Shown here: piece after piece, positions 34,601 to 43,491 of the stretch | Position numbering within the stretch: the stretch's first letter is position 1 | Layout: each line of letters opens with the position of its first letter | Source: DASWIG01 sp965371445 | GTDB lineage: Bacteria > Acidobacteriota > Thermoanaerobaculia > Multivoradales > J023 | Direction: 5' to 3' | DNA length: 52,149 nt | Assembly: GCA_965371445.1 (NCBI GenBank) | Contig: CBDUYN010000057.1 | Location: forward strand, 1-52,149 | Translations under genes and position numbers: made by a program | The notes under the pieces: generated by a model | What the model was told of the DNA's origin: nothing | The model's input: only the letters and a program-made list of their open reading frames with translations | The model's database searches: none

Positions 34601-37600
34601 TGCCGCTGCCACGCGACGTAGTCGGCGTATCGCACCGGCAGCGGCGCAAGAGCCGCTCCGGCATAAAAAGTCCCCAGCTCGCGCATGAAGATGCCCAGGG
34701 ACCAGCCGTCGGAGATGATGTGGTGCATGTTGAGCACCGCCACGGTCTCGTCGGCGCCGAGGCGCAGCAGGAGCAACCGCAGCAGGGGGCCACGGGCCAT
34801 GTCGAAGGGCCGCCTCGCCTCGTCGGCAGCGAGGCGCCGGAGCTCCGCCTCCTGCCCCCCCGCGCTCAGGGATCCCAGATCCACCAGCGGCAGCGCCAGG
34901 CTTGCACCGGGAACGATCCTCTGCACCGGTCGGCCCTCGTCGCCATGGAGGAAGTTGGTGCGCAGGGTGTCGTGGCGGCGCACGATCTGGTTGACGCTGG
35001 CGTGGAAACGGTCGACGTCGAGCATGCCGCGAAGACGTACACCACCGCAGATGTTGTATTGGGCCGTGCCGGGGTCGAGCTGATCGAGGAACCACAGCTG
35101 CTCCTGAGCGAAGGAGAGCCGAGCAGTGTAGGGGATGCCGGGATCGCGAGAGGCCGACGCCAGCGGTGGCTCCGTCGCGCGTTGCCGCCGCGTCGCCTCG
35201 ATCCGGATCGCGAGCTCGGCGATCGTGGTTGCCTCAAAAAGAGCGCGCAGCGGTAGCTCTACCCGGAATGTGTGGCCCAGGCGCGAGATCACGCGGGTGG
35301 CGAGGAGGGAATGTCCGCCGACCTCGAAGAAGTCCTCGTCAATCCCGATCCTGTCGAGCCCCAGCACCTCGGCCCAGATTCCGGCCAGAAGCTCCTCCAC
35401 CGGGGTGCGCGGCGGCGAATAGCCGGCCCGCTCTCCTTCCCACTGCGGTGCCGGCAACGCCCGCCGATCGACCTTGCCATTGGGCGAGAGCGGCAGCTCC
35501 TCAAGCATCATGAACACCGGTGGCACCATGTACTCGGGCACCCTCGCGCGCAGCATCTCCCGCAACTCGTCCGGCTGCACCTCCCCGTGACCCACCACGT
35601 ACGCCACCAGACGCTTCTGCTCCGCACCCTCGCCGTAGAGCAGCACCACCGCATCGCACACTGCCGGATGCTCCCGCAGCAGCACCTCGATCTCCCCCAG
35701 CTCGATGCGGAAACCCCGTACCTTGACCTGGGTGTCGATGCGGCCCAGGAACTCGATCCGGCCGTCCGGCAGCCAGCGCGCCAGATCTCCTGTCCGGTAC
35801 GCCCGCCCCCAACCGGCGGGATCGGGCACGAAGCGAGCCGCGGTCAGCCCCGGACGCGAAAAGTAACTCCGCGCCAGTCCGTCGCCGGTGATCCACAGCT
35901 CGCCGGGAACGCCGATCGGCACCGGACGGCAACCGCGGTCGACGAGATGCACCGCGGTCTGCGCGATCGGCCGTCCGATCGGCACCGATGACCTTTCCGC
36001 GTCTGCCTGCGCCAGCGGCTGGCAGCAGGTGAAGGTAGTGTTTTCGGTCGGCCCGTAGCCGTTGACCAACCGCACCGACGGCAGCTCCCGGCACACCTTC
36101 CGCACGTGTTGAACGGACAACACGTCGCCGCCGGCCAGCAGCTGACGCACCTTCCGTAAACGCGGAAGATGGGCCTCGACCATCTGGTGAAACAAACCCG
36201 CGGTCAGCCACAGCGTGCTCACCCGGTGGCGCTCGATCACCTCGCCCAGCTCCTCCAGCGACGGCACACCCGGCGGAAACACGACCAGTCGCCCGCCGTT
36301 GAGGAGCGCCCCCCAGATTTCCAGAGTCGCCGCGTCAAAGGAGATCGGAGCAAATTGCAGAAAAACCTCGTCGGCACCGAACGAGGCAAAGTCGTTCTCC
36401 CGGACCAGACGCACCACCGCGTGGTGGGAGACCGCGACGCCCTTCGGTCTGCCGGTCGAGCCCGAGGTGTGCATCACGTAGCAGAGATTCTCGGCCGTGC
36501 CCCGGGCCGGAGGGTTCTCGCCGGTACGGGGCACGACGTCGGCTTGGTCCCGATCCACGCACACCACCTGCGCCGCGTGGTCGGGCAAGGAGCTGAGCAG
36601 ACGTTCCTGTGCGAGCAGGACGCCGACCCTCACGTCGTCGAGCATGAAGGCCAGACGCTCGAGCGGATAGCCGGTGTCGAGCGGCAGGTAGAAGCCACCC
36701 GCCTTGAGCACGCCGAGGATCGCCACCACCATCTCCGGTGACCGCTCCATGAAAACGGCCACCGGTACTTCGGGTCCCACCCCGAGAGTCCGCAGGTGGT
36801 GCGCCAGCCGATTGGCGCGCTGATTGAGCTCGCGGTAGCTCAGCTCCTGCTCGCCAAAGACCACGGCCACCGCCTCCGGCGTGCGCGCCGCCTGGTCCTC
36901 GAAGAGCGCCTGCACCGTCGTCTCGCGGGGATACGGTCGATTGGTGTCCGGCCATTCCACCAGCAGCTGCGCACGTTCCCCCGCGCTCATCAGGGAGAGG
37001 GCCGCAACCCGCTCGTCGGGCCCGGCGGCGGCCGTCGAGAGCAGGTTGCGAAAATGCCCCAGCAGGCGCCGGACGGTGGTGCCGTCGAAAAGGGCCGTGG
37101 CGTACTCGAGGGTGCCGGCCAGAGCTCCCCCGCGCTCCTCCAGGAGCAGCGTCAGATCAAACTTCGACGTCCCCGTACCGACCGCCCGGGGCTGAAAGCT
37201 CAGACCCCTCAAACGCGGCGTCTCCCACGGCGCGTTCTGCAATCCGAGGACCACCTGAAAGAGCGGTGTGTAGGCGAGATTGCGCTCCGGCGCCAGCTCC
37301 TCGACCAGCCTCTCGAAGGGCACCTCCTGGTGGGCCCAGGCGTCGAGGACCTCGCCCCGCACCCTCGTCAGCAGCTCGGAAAACGCGGGATTCCCGGACA
37401 GATCGGTGCGCAGGACCAGGGTGTTGACGAAGAAACCGATCAGCGGCTCGATCTCGACCCGATTGCGGTTCGCCACCGGGAAGCCCACCACCACGTCGTC
37501 CTGACCGGAGTAGCGGGAAAGGAGCAGCTGAAAGCCGCTCAGGAGGGTCATGAAGAGCGTCACCCCACGCTGCCGGCCGAGCTCCTGCAGAGCGGTCACC

Positions 37601-40600
37601 ATCTCTGCGGGCAGGCGGAGCTCGCAGGTGGCGCCGTCGAGCCTCTGCACCGCCGGGCGTGGACGGTCGGCGGGCAGCTCGAGCACCGCCGGCGCCCCGG
37701 CGAGCTTCCGGCGCCAGTAGCTGAGCTCGGAGGCCAGCACGTCTTCGTCGAGGATCCGCCGCTGCCAGCAGGCAAAGTCCGCGTACTGGACGGCAAGCTC
37801 GGGCAAGGGCGACGGCCGTCCCGCCGCGAACGACTCGTAGAGGACGCTCAGCTCGCGGAAGAAGACGCCCAGCGACCAGCCGTCGCTGACGATGTGGTGC
37901 ATGGTGAGCCACACCCCATGGTCCTCCGGGGTGATCCTCACCAATCCCACGCGCAGCAGCGAACCGCGGCCGAGATCGAACGGACGCCGCGCCTCTTCCT
38001 GCAGCAACCGGGTCAGGACCTGCTCGCGGCCGGGGGTCGTGAGTGCCGTCAGATCGACGACGGGCACGGCCGGTTCGGACGGCGCGGCGATCACCTGCAC
38101 CGGCTTCCCGGAGTCCTGGACGAAGGTCGTTCGCAGCGCCTCGTGCCGGCGGACGATCTCGCCGACCGCCCGCCGCAGCGGCTCGACCGCCAGCGCTCCC
38201 CGCAGGCGGCCGGCCGCGGCGAGGTTGTAGTAGGGGCTGTCGGGCTCCAGCTGGCTCAGGAACCAGAGCCGCTGCTGGGCGAGCGAGAGAGGAAGCGGGC
38301 TTGCCCGCCCCACCCGCTCCGGTGGTGGCAGCCGGCGGCGGGCCGGTCCCGTCGAAGCCTCGATCCGCGCCGCCAACGACGCCAACGCCGGCGCCTCGAA
38401 TACCGTCCGCACCGACAGCTCAACGCCAAACGCCTCGCGCACCCGCGACAGGACCTGGGTGGCCAGCAGCGAGTGCCCGCCGAGGGCAAAGAACCGGTCG
38501 TGTGCCCCGATCCGCTCGACCCGACCGAGGACCTCGGTCCAGATCCCGGCCAGAATCTGCTCCGCCGGCGTCCGCGGCGCCACGAATCGGCCGTTGCTGG
38601 CGCCGGTGACGGCGGTCTCGGCCTGCCGCATCAGGGCCCGGCGATCTGTTTTGCCGTTGGGCGTCCGCGGCATCTCGTCGAGCACGATGCACGTAGCCGG
38701 GACCATGTGCTCAGGCAGCTCGCCGCGCAGATCCGGCACCGCCGCCCGGTCCTCGCAGGTGACGAACGCCGCCAGCCGCGTGCCGGTGGCCAGCTCGGCG
38801 TCGCCGCCGACCGCGACCACAGCCGCCTCCCGCACCCCGGGCCGGGCACTGAGCGCCGCCTCGATCTCGCCGAGCTCGATGCGGAACCCCCGGATCTTCA
38901 CTTGATGGTCGAGACGCCCCAGATAGACCACGCGCCCGTCGGCCAGTCGACGCGCCAGATCCCCGGTTCGGTAACGCCGCGCGCCGCCGACCGACGACAG
39001 CGGATCCGGCACGAAGCGCTCGGCAGTCAGCGCCGGCCGGCCGCGGTAGCCGCGCGCCACCCCGGCACCGCCGATTACCATCTCGCCGGCCCCCCCGATC
39101 GGCACGGGACGCCAGCTGCGGTCGAGAAGCACGATCGAGGTGTTGGCGATGGGACGGCCGACGGTGATCGCCCCGGGCCGGTCGACCCGACAGACGGCGG
39201 ACCACACGGTGGTCTCAGTCGGTCCGTACAGATTCCACACCGCGCCGGAACGCTGACGAAGCGCCGCGGCCAGATCCGGCGGCATGGCCTCGCCACCACA
39301 CAATACCGTCAAGGGTTCCTGCCAGCCCGCCGCCACCAGCAACCGCCAAGTCGCCGGCGTCCCCTGCACCACGGTCACTCCCTCGCGGACGATCAAGTCG
39401 CGCAGCCGATGACCGTCGGCGACCTCGTCGCGGCCGGCGAGCACCAGCCGCGCCCCGGTCAGAAGCGGCAGGTAGAGCTCCAGCCCGGCGATGTCGAAGC
39501 TCAACGAGGTCACGGCCAGCAACACGTCGTCCGCTGCGAGGCCGGGCTTCGCGGCCATCGAGCCGAGGAAGCTCAGAAGCGCCCCATGGGAGATCCCGAC
39601 GCCCTTCGGCTTGCCGGTGGAGCCGGAGGTGTAGATGGTGTAGGCCAGCTGCCCGGACGCGATCACCGCCGGCGGTACCGGATCCGCGGCCGCAGCCCCG
39701 TCGGGCAGGACGGGCCTGGCCTCGACGAAGAGATCCGGCAGCTCGTCGGCGAGCTGCTCGGTGGTCACGACCAGGCGCGCGCCGGCGTCCTCGACCATGA
39801 AGGCCAGCCGATCGCGCGGGTAGGCGGGATCGAGCGGCAGATAGCAACCGCCGGCACGCAGGACGGCGAGGACAGCGACCAGTTGCGCCAGCGGCTGATC
39901 GACGCAGACGCCGACGGGCGTCTCGGCGCGGACGCCCAGCCCCCGCAGATGACCGGCCAGCCGGCTCGCCCGCTCGTCCAGCTCGCCGCGGGTCACGTTC
40001 TCGCCGCCGGCGGTGACGGCCACGCGCTCGGCATCCTCGGCGGCACGGGTGGCCAGCAGGTGCGGCAGAGTCTCGACAAAGGGACCGGTGGCGGCGCTGT
40101 CGTTCCACTCCACCAGCAGCTGGGCCTCTTCGGCCGTCGTCAGGAGTGGCAGTTCCGAGATCCGCTTGCCTGGCTCCGTGGCGATCCCCCTCAGCAGCGT
40201 CCCGAAGTGTCCGAGCAGCCGCCGTATTGTGGTCGCGTCGAGGAGCTCCACCGCGTATTCGAGCGCCAGGGCCAGACCGTCCGCCGACGGTGCCGCGTAG
40301 AGCATCAGGTCGATCTGCGCGTCGCGGCACGGCAGCGCCACCGTCTCGCATCGCTGTCCGAAGAGCTCCAGCTCGGCGCCCGCCGCGCCCAGAGAAGCCG
40401 CCGCCAACCGCGGATCGCGCGTCTGCTGGTAGACCAACATCGCCTGGAGCGTCAACCTGAGCAACGGGAACGGGTAGTCCTGACGGGCGAAAGCCGCGAG
40501 GACCTTCCGCCGCGTCGTCTCAAGAAAAGCGTCGAACGGCGGGTCCCCGGCCAACTCGCCGCGCAATACCACCGGGTTGACGAAGTAGCCGATCAGACCG

Positions 40601-43383
40601 TGAAGCTCCGGCCGGTTGCGTCCCGTCGTCGGCGTGCCCAGGAGGACGTTGTCCTGCCCCGTGTGGCGGTGGAGCAGGACCTGGAACGTCGCCGCCAGCG
40701 TCATGAAGCGCGTCGGCCCCAGCGCGTCCACTGCTGCGATGAGCTCCCCGTCCAACTGCGAGAAGACGAGGCCGCCCGCCATCGTCGGCTCGGTCGGACG
40801 CGGCCGGTCCATCGGCAGATCGAGCGGCGCGGGCTCGCGGAGCTGCTTCTGCCAGTACGCGCCGAGCTCGTCGATCGGCTGCGCCGCCTGCCAGTGGACG
40901 TAGTCGACGTAGCGGACGGGCAACGGCGGCAGCTCGGCCTCGGGGTCGCGGTAGAGAGCGTCGAGCTCTTCAAGCAGAACGCCGATCGACCACAGATCCG
41001 AGATCAGGTGGTGGATGCTCAGGCGCAACAGCTTACCGTCGTCCAGGAGGTCGATGGAGAAAGGCGGACGGTCGACCGGCATGGCGTCGTGGACCACCTG
41101 GTACGGCTCGCCGTCATCGACGTCGATCGTCGTCCGCAGGGCCGGATGCCTGGCCACCAGACGGTCCAGCGCCTGCTGCAACCTTGCTGCGTCGATTTCG
41201 TCCTCGAACCGCAGGGCGCCGTTCAGCGCGTAGGCCGTCGTATTCGGGTTCAGCTCTTCGACGAGCCACAGGGAACGCTGACCCGCGGAGAGCGGATGAC
41301 GGTTCGCCTGAGGTGCCGGCGGGATCGGCGACCGCTCCGTGCCCGACTCGATCGCCGTCAGAACCTCCGCGGCGACTTCCCGGAGCGTCGCGCCTGCGAG
41401 GAGTCGCGCCTGCGACGGTCCCGCGCCCAGCCGGTCCTCCACTTCGCTTGCCAGCTCCACCGCGCGCAGCGAGTCCAGTCCCAGGGCCGTCAGCGGCTGC
41501 TCCGGGTCGAGCTTTTCCGGCGTACTTTCCACCACCGCGGCCAGTCGTCCGCGCAGGAAGTCCAAGAGCCGCGCTCCGCGCTCCGCCGCCGGCAGGAGCA
41601 GCAGCTCCTTACGGTCCAGGACAGGCACCGCGACCGCTGCAACCGGCGCCGCGGCCTCACTCGTGCCCACCACCCGCAGCTCCCCCGCCTGCCAGGCCGT
41701 GCGGCAGGCGCGCCGTTGCACCTTGCCGCTCGAGGTCTTCGGCAGCGTGCCGGCGGAGATCAGCACCACCTCGTGGACGTGGACCTCGTGCTCCTCGGTG
41801 ACCGCACGGCGCACGGCGTCGCTGACCTCGTCGAGGTCCGGCTCGACGCTGCGGCGGAGCTCGTGGACCACCACCAGCCGTTCCTCGGTATCGACGGAGA
41901 ACGCCGCGCCGCCGCCCGGCCGCAGGGTCGGATGGGCGTTGACCGCCGTCAGCTCCAGGTCCTGCGGGTAGTGGTTGCGCCCGCGGATGATGATCAGGTC
42001 CTTCAACCGGCCGGTGACGAAGAGCTCACCGTCCCACAGGAAGCCCAGGTCGCCGGTGCGCAGGAAGGGACCGGCCGTCTCGTCGTCCGCCAGTCGGGCG
42101 CCGAAGTCGCGTGCCGTCTGCTCGGGGTTCTGCCAGTAGCCCGGGGCGACGCTCGGGCCGGCGACCCAGATCTCACCGACGCGATCCGGCGGACGTTCCG
42201 TTCGGGATTCCGGGTCGACGATCCGCAGCTCCTGTCCCATCCGCGGTCGGCCGCAGCTGACCAGGATCCGCTGCCGCGTCCCGGAGACGGGGGCCGCCTC
42301 GTGTCTTTCCAGCGCGTCGGGGTCAAACCACTCGACCGCCGGCTCCTGCCCGCGGTCGCCGCCGGTGACGTAGAGCGTCGCCTCGGCCAGTCCGTAGCAA
42401 GGGTAGGCGGCGCGGCGGTCGAAGCCGCAGCGCGAAAAGACGCGGGCGAAACGCTCGATCGTGTCCGCCCGGACAGGCTCGGCGCCGTTGAAGGCCACGT
42501 GCCAGCCCGAAAGATCCAGGCGCTTGCGGTCTTCCGGCTTGACCTTGCGGACGCAGAGGTCGTAGGCGAAGTTGGGTCCGCCCGAGGTCGTGCCGCGGTA
42601 GCGGGTCATCGCGTCCAACCAGCGCACGGGTTTCTGCAGGAAGGCGGCCGGCGACATCAGGACGCAGCGTCCGCCGACGTAGAGCGGTTGCAGGATGCCG
42701 GCGATCAGACCCATGTCGTGGTAGGGCGGCAGCCAGCTGACCGTCACCGACTCCTCGTCGTGGGCGCAGACCTCGCGGATCATCTCCTGGTTGTGGACCA
42801 GGTTGCCGTGGGTGACGATCACGCCCTTGGGGGCGGCGGTGGAGCCGGAGGTGTACTGGAGGAATGCCGGGGTCTCGGCGGTCAGCTCGGGTGGACGCCA
42901 GCGGTCGGCGTCCGCGGTGCCGGCGTCGTCGGTCGGGAGGACCCGGATTCCTGCCGGCATCGCGGACGCGAGCGCGGATTCGGTGAGGACGACGCTCGGC
43001 CGGGCGTCCCGGGCGATGCCGCCGAGGCGCCGGTCCTCGCGTCCGCGGCGCGGCGGGAAGGTGGGAACGGCGACCACGCCGGCCCAGAGGCAGCCGAGAA
43101 ATGCGGTCACGAAGCCGGCCCCGGGAGGGTAAAGGAGCAGCGCCCGGTCGCCGGGTTCCGCGATGGTGCGAAGCTGGACGGCCACGGCGCGTACCCGACG
43201 TTCGAGATCGACGTAGCTCAGAGGCGGGCATTCGACCTCGCCGCCCATGAGGAAGGTAAAGGCCGGCTCCTCGGCGCGGCGCCGTACCACGGCGCGGAGA
43301 GCTGCGACGAAGTTCGAACCTCGGGTCTCATGGCCGCGCAACGGCCCGCTACCAGCTCGGATCTGTTTCTGCTCCTGCTTCAT
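28675..43383 (-). CDS. Lipopeptide NRPS: FAAL-ACP-(C-A-PCP)x4
   Basis: ATG 43383 (MKQEQKQIR, after GGAG) is preferred; the frame is open to 43428. Residues below are counted from 43428. FAAL ~50-620 (YTSGSTAAPKGVIVTH, SWLPPYHDMGLIAG, GRLKDLIIIRGRN) activates a fatty acid. ACP Ser is ~652 (GLDSLRA). Each of the four modules has HHxxxD: HHLISD, HHIVSD, HHIISD, HHIIAD. PCP serines are ~1652, ~2706, ~3765 and ~4838. Codes read by eye are A1 DILQCGLVW (glycine-like), A2 and A3 both DALWLGGTF (Val/Ile-like) and A4 DPRNLALQA. A4 is of Lys2/aminoadipate-reductase type (GLGHDPLHRDLF, YGTTETQQALGYY). No epimerase or TE domain is seen. The chain passes to the downstream PKS. Confidence 0.95.
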   Translation of the reverse strand: MKQEQKQIRAGSGPLRGHETRGSNFVAALRAVVRRRAEEPAFTFLMGGEVECPPLSYVDLERRVRAVAVQLRTIAEPGDRALLLYPPGAGFVTAFLGCLWAGVVAVPTFPPRRGREDRRLGGIARDARPSVVLTESALASAMPAGIRVLPTDDAGTADADRWRPPELTAETPAFLQYTSGSTAAPKGVIVTHGNLVHNQEMIREVCAHDEESVTVSWLPPYHDMGLIAGILQPLYVGGRCVLMSPAAFLQKPVRWLDAMTRYRGTTSGGPNFAYDLCVRKVKPEDRKRLDLSGWHVAFNGAEPVRADTIERFARVFSRCGFDRRAAYPCYGLAEATLYVTGGDRGQEPAVEWFDPDALERHEAAPVSGTRQRILVSCGRPRMGQELRIVDPESRTERPPDRVGEIWVAGPSVAPGYWQNPEQTARDFGARLADDETAGPFLRTGDLGFLWDGELFVTGRLKDLIIIRGRNHYPQDLELTAVNAHPTLRPGGGAAFSVDTEERLVVVHELRRSVEPDLDEVSDAVRRAVTEEHEVHVHEVVLISAGTLPKTSSGKVQRRACRTAWQAGELRVVGTSEAAAPVAAVAVPVLDRKELLLLPAAERGARLLDFLRGRLAAVVESTPEKLDPEQPLTALGLDSLRAVELASEVEDRLGAGPSQARLLAGATLREVAAEVLTAIESGTERSPIPPAPQANRHPLSAGQRSLWLVEELNPNTTAYALNGALRFEDEIDAARLQQALDRLVARHPALRTTIDVDDGEPYQVVHDAMPVDRPPFSIDLLDDGKLLRLSIHHLISDLWSIGVLLEELDALYRDPEAELPPLPVRYVDYVHWQAAQPIDELGAYWQKQLREPAPLDLPMDRPRPTEPTMAGGLVFSQLDGELIAAVDALGPTRFMTLAATFQVLLHRHTGQDNVLLGTPTTGRNRPELHGLIGYFVNPVVLRGELAGDPPFDAFLETTRRKVLAAFARQDYPFPLLRLTLQAMLVYQQTRDPRLAAASLGAAGAELELFGQRCETVALPCRDAQIDLMLYAAPSADGLALALEYAVELLDATTIRRLLGHFGTLLRGIATEPGKRISELPLLTTAEEAQLLVEWNDSAATGPFVETLPHLLATRAAEDAERVAVTAGGENVTRGELDERASRLAGHLRGLGVRAETPVGVCVDQPLAQLVAVLAVLRAGGCYLPLDPAYPRDRLAFMVEDAGARLVVTTEQLADELPDLFVEARPVLPDGAAAADPVPPAVIASGQLAYTIYTSGSTGKPKGVGISHGALLSFLGSMAAKPGLAADDVLLAVTSLSFDIAGLELYLPLLTGARLVLAGRDEVADGHRLRDLIVREGVTVVQGTPATWRLLVAAGWQEPLTVLCGGEAMPPDLAAALRQRSGAVWNLYGPTETTVWSAVCRVDRPGAITVGRPIANTSIVLLDRSWRPVPIGGAGEMVIGGAGVARGYRGRPALTAERFVPDPLSSVGGARRYRTGDLARRLADGRVVYLGRLDHQVKIRGFRIELGEIEAALSARPGVREAAVVAVGGDAELATGTRLAAFVTCEDRAAVPDLRGELPEHMVPATCIVLDEMPRTPNGKTDRRALMRQAETAVTGASNGRFVAPRTPAEQILAGIWTEVLGRVERIGAHDRFFALGGHSLLATQVLSRVREAFGVELSVRTVFEAPALASLAARIEASTGPARRRLPPPERVGRASPLPLSLAQQRLWFLSQLEPDSPYYNLAAAGRLRGALAVEPLRRAVGEIVRRHEALRTTFVQDSGKPVQVIAAPSEPAVPVVDLTALTTPGREQVLTRLLQEEARRPFDLGRGSLLRVGLVRITPEDHGVWLTMHHIVSDGWSLGVFFRELSVLYESFAAGRPSPLPELAVQYADFACWQRRILDEDVLASELSYWRRKLAGAPAVLELPADRPRPAVQRLDGATCELRLPAEMVTALQELGRQRGVTLFMTLLSGFQLLLSRYSGQDDVVVGFPVANRNRVEIEPLIGFFVNTLVLRTDLSGNPAFSELLTRVRGEVLDAWAHQEVPFERLVEELAPERNLAYTPLFQVVLGLQNAPWETPRLRGLSFQPRAVGTGTSKFDLTLLLEERGGALAGTLEYATALFDGTTVRRLLGHFRNLLSTAAAGPDERVAALSLMSAGERAQLLVEWPDTNRPYPRETTVQALFEDQAARTPEAVAVVFGEQELSYRELNQRANRLAHHLRTLGVGPEVPVAVFMERSPEMVVAILGVLKAGGFYLPLDTGYPLERLAFMLDDVRVGVLLAQERLLSSLPDHAAQVVCVDRDQADVVPRTGENPPARGTAENLCYVMHTSGSTGRPKGVAVSHHAVVRLVRENDFASFGADEVFLQFAPISFDAATLEIWGALLNGGRLVVFPPGVPSLEELGEVIERHRVSTLWLTAGLFHQMVEAHLPRLRKVRQLLAGGDVLSVQHVRKVCRELPSVRLVNGYGPTENTTFTCCQPLAQADAERSSVPIGRPIAQTAVHLVDRGCRPVPIGVPGELWITGDGLARSYFSRPGLTAARFVPDPAGWGRAYRTGDLARWLPDGRIEFLGRIDTQVKVRGFRIELGEIEVLLREHPAVCDAVVLLYGEGAEQKRLVAYVVGHGEVQPDELREMLRARVPEYMVPPVFMMLEELPLSPNGKVDRRALPAPQWEGERAGYSPPRTPVEELLAGIWAEVLGLDRIGIDEDFFEVGGHSLLATRVISRLGHTFRVELPLRALFEATTIAELAIRIEATRRQRATEPPLASASRDPGIPYTARLSFAQEQLWFLDQLDPGTAQYNICGGVRLRGMLDVDRFHASVNQIVRRHDTLRTNFLHGDEGRPVQRIVPGASLALPLVDLGSLSAGGQEAELRRLAADEARRPFDMARGPLLRLLLLRLGADETVAVLNMHHIISDGWSLGIFMRELGTFYAGAALAPLPVRYADYVAWQRQWLSGEVLASELAHWRQRLAGAPEVFELPADRPRPPVMTYRGAALPVLLDRGRTVALQALGQRCGTTLYMTVLAAFQTLLARQTGQYDIPVGSPVAGRGPLEIEPLIGLFVNTLVMRGDLTGDPPFAQLLERVRELCLDAWAHQSLPFEKLVEELRPERSMAHSPLFQVVLSLRTDSEWQLDLPAVEVLPLAMETGTTRFDLELLLAAAGDGVSGQLHYSRDLFDATTIRRLVDHLYRLLAAVSREPGRCLSQLPLLSAAEHQQLLCEWNDTDSPPPRQACLHELFAAAARRTPQAVALEWTDGTMTYAELDRRSDRLARRLRRLVVGPEVPVGLWLEERHAVVTGILAILKAGGAYVPLDRSYPANLVKFMAADCGLAAVVSSEQSAATLPVSNLPVVYVDAEDDDPEPCDRDSAADHLAYVMYTSGSTGRPKGVEVTHRNVVRLVREADYARLAADQVFLQLAPVSFDASTLEIWGALANGARLVCAPPEALSLAEVGSLIRRHRVTILWLTAGLFHQMVDEGLSDLAGLEQLLAGGDVLSPDHVRRALGELPGCTLVNGYGPTENTTFTCCHRMTGSEEVTSPVAVGRPIADTRVWVVDRHQRPVPVGVVGELLAGGDGLARGYRRRPALTAERFLPNPFSWRPGERLYRTGDLVRQRRDGILDFIGRVDFQVKIRGFRIEPGEIENVLVRHDAVREAVVLAEERGAESGNRELRLVAFLAPERATAVVGELRDFLRTALPDYMVPSSMVVLDQIPLTPNGKVDRTALLARAASEEQEPGGEEYIAPRNDVERILAGLWADILGVERVSITDNFFELGGHSLLATQLVSRLAQSLAVNLPVRAVFEAPTITRLVRRIRSETWRGTTGQIPRQSRGGNLPLSFAQERLWFLDRLEPNTATYNLPISIRLRGHFHMAAMAASLNEVMRRHEALRTTFYEKSGHPFQLIGPFIPRSWPVVDLDRLPEPIRKLERQRLMTQEAAKPFDLSQGPLLRACMVRLAEGEWVLLLTLHHIIADGWSIHVLIQELAALYDASLGDRQPPLPELPVQYADYAVWQRHCLRDETLQRQLTWWRESLAGFPAALNLPIDHPRPTFQTFRGAYRSLVLSPDLSKQLRTLGRRHGVTPFMTLMAVFRVLLARLGGSRDLVVGAAIAGRTRAEIEPLVGLFINTLALRVNMAEVSTFRELLMREREVHLGSFTHQDLPFEKLLEVLRPERDLSHTPLFKVFFNMVDFPQKCIEMAGLELELLDPPELPSKFDLTIYTSDRLAGISMKWVYNVDLFDAVRIAEMQAQYLLLLEQVAQDFERPLDEFSLVTEAARAIIPNRQRIPSKNWIGSVHQIFSRSAERVPERLAVVDPQVRWTYDVLERRSNCLAHYLLNSGLERGEVVAIHAHRSAVLVWAILGVMKAGGAFLILDPACPPARQVRCLEQARPRVFLQIVAPGPMPGELVKWLEEHGSCTHLELTGAEMSPVVAAFPDTNPALPVTADDVAYIAFTSASTGTPKGIVGRHGPLSHFLPWYREILDLTADDRFSMLSGLGHDPLHRDLFLPLQVGAAIYIPDSLDLHNAGRLAPWLERNKITIANLTPAVAQGLAHGLAQGFRIHSLRYVLFAGDHLTGRTVVQLRDLAPEASCINLYGTTETQQALGYYRIPSDGMSVEGRLPVGQGLPDVQLLVLTRQGRPAGIGELGEIYFRSPHLARCYLADPVLTASRFVPDTRDGGRIYRTGDLGRYRPDGALDLFGRADTQINLRGFRIEPAEIEMILGRHPAIGEAAIGEVTIPNRGDSTTQQQLVAYYVPQPLRTVTASELRTYLQRYLPAVMVPSVYVRLERLPLSANGKIDRRALSEIAAAKPENDTDYVAPQSTLERILAAIWCEVLPVERVGVHDNFFELGGHSLLLLELQAHLAEELRREVEVVALFQYPTIHALARHLEREEPAQPDFESSRNLALARREWIRRRSLHPVRKVKEEDSL

Positions 43384-43491
43384 CTTTCGGACACTCCAAC
43401 TTCGAGGGTGGTCAGCCTTGACCACCACGTGAAAGCTCCGTTCTTCAGGCGTCGGCAGGCGGCGGTTGGAAACGTCGTTCCCAGCATCGGC

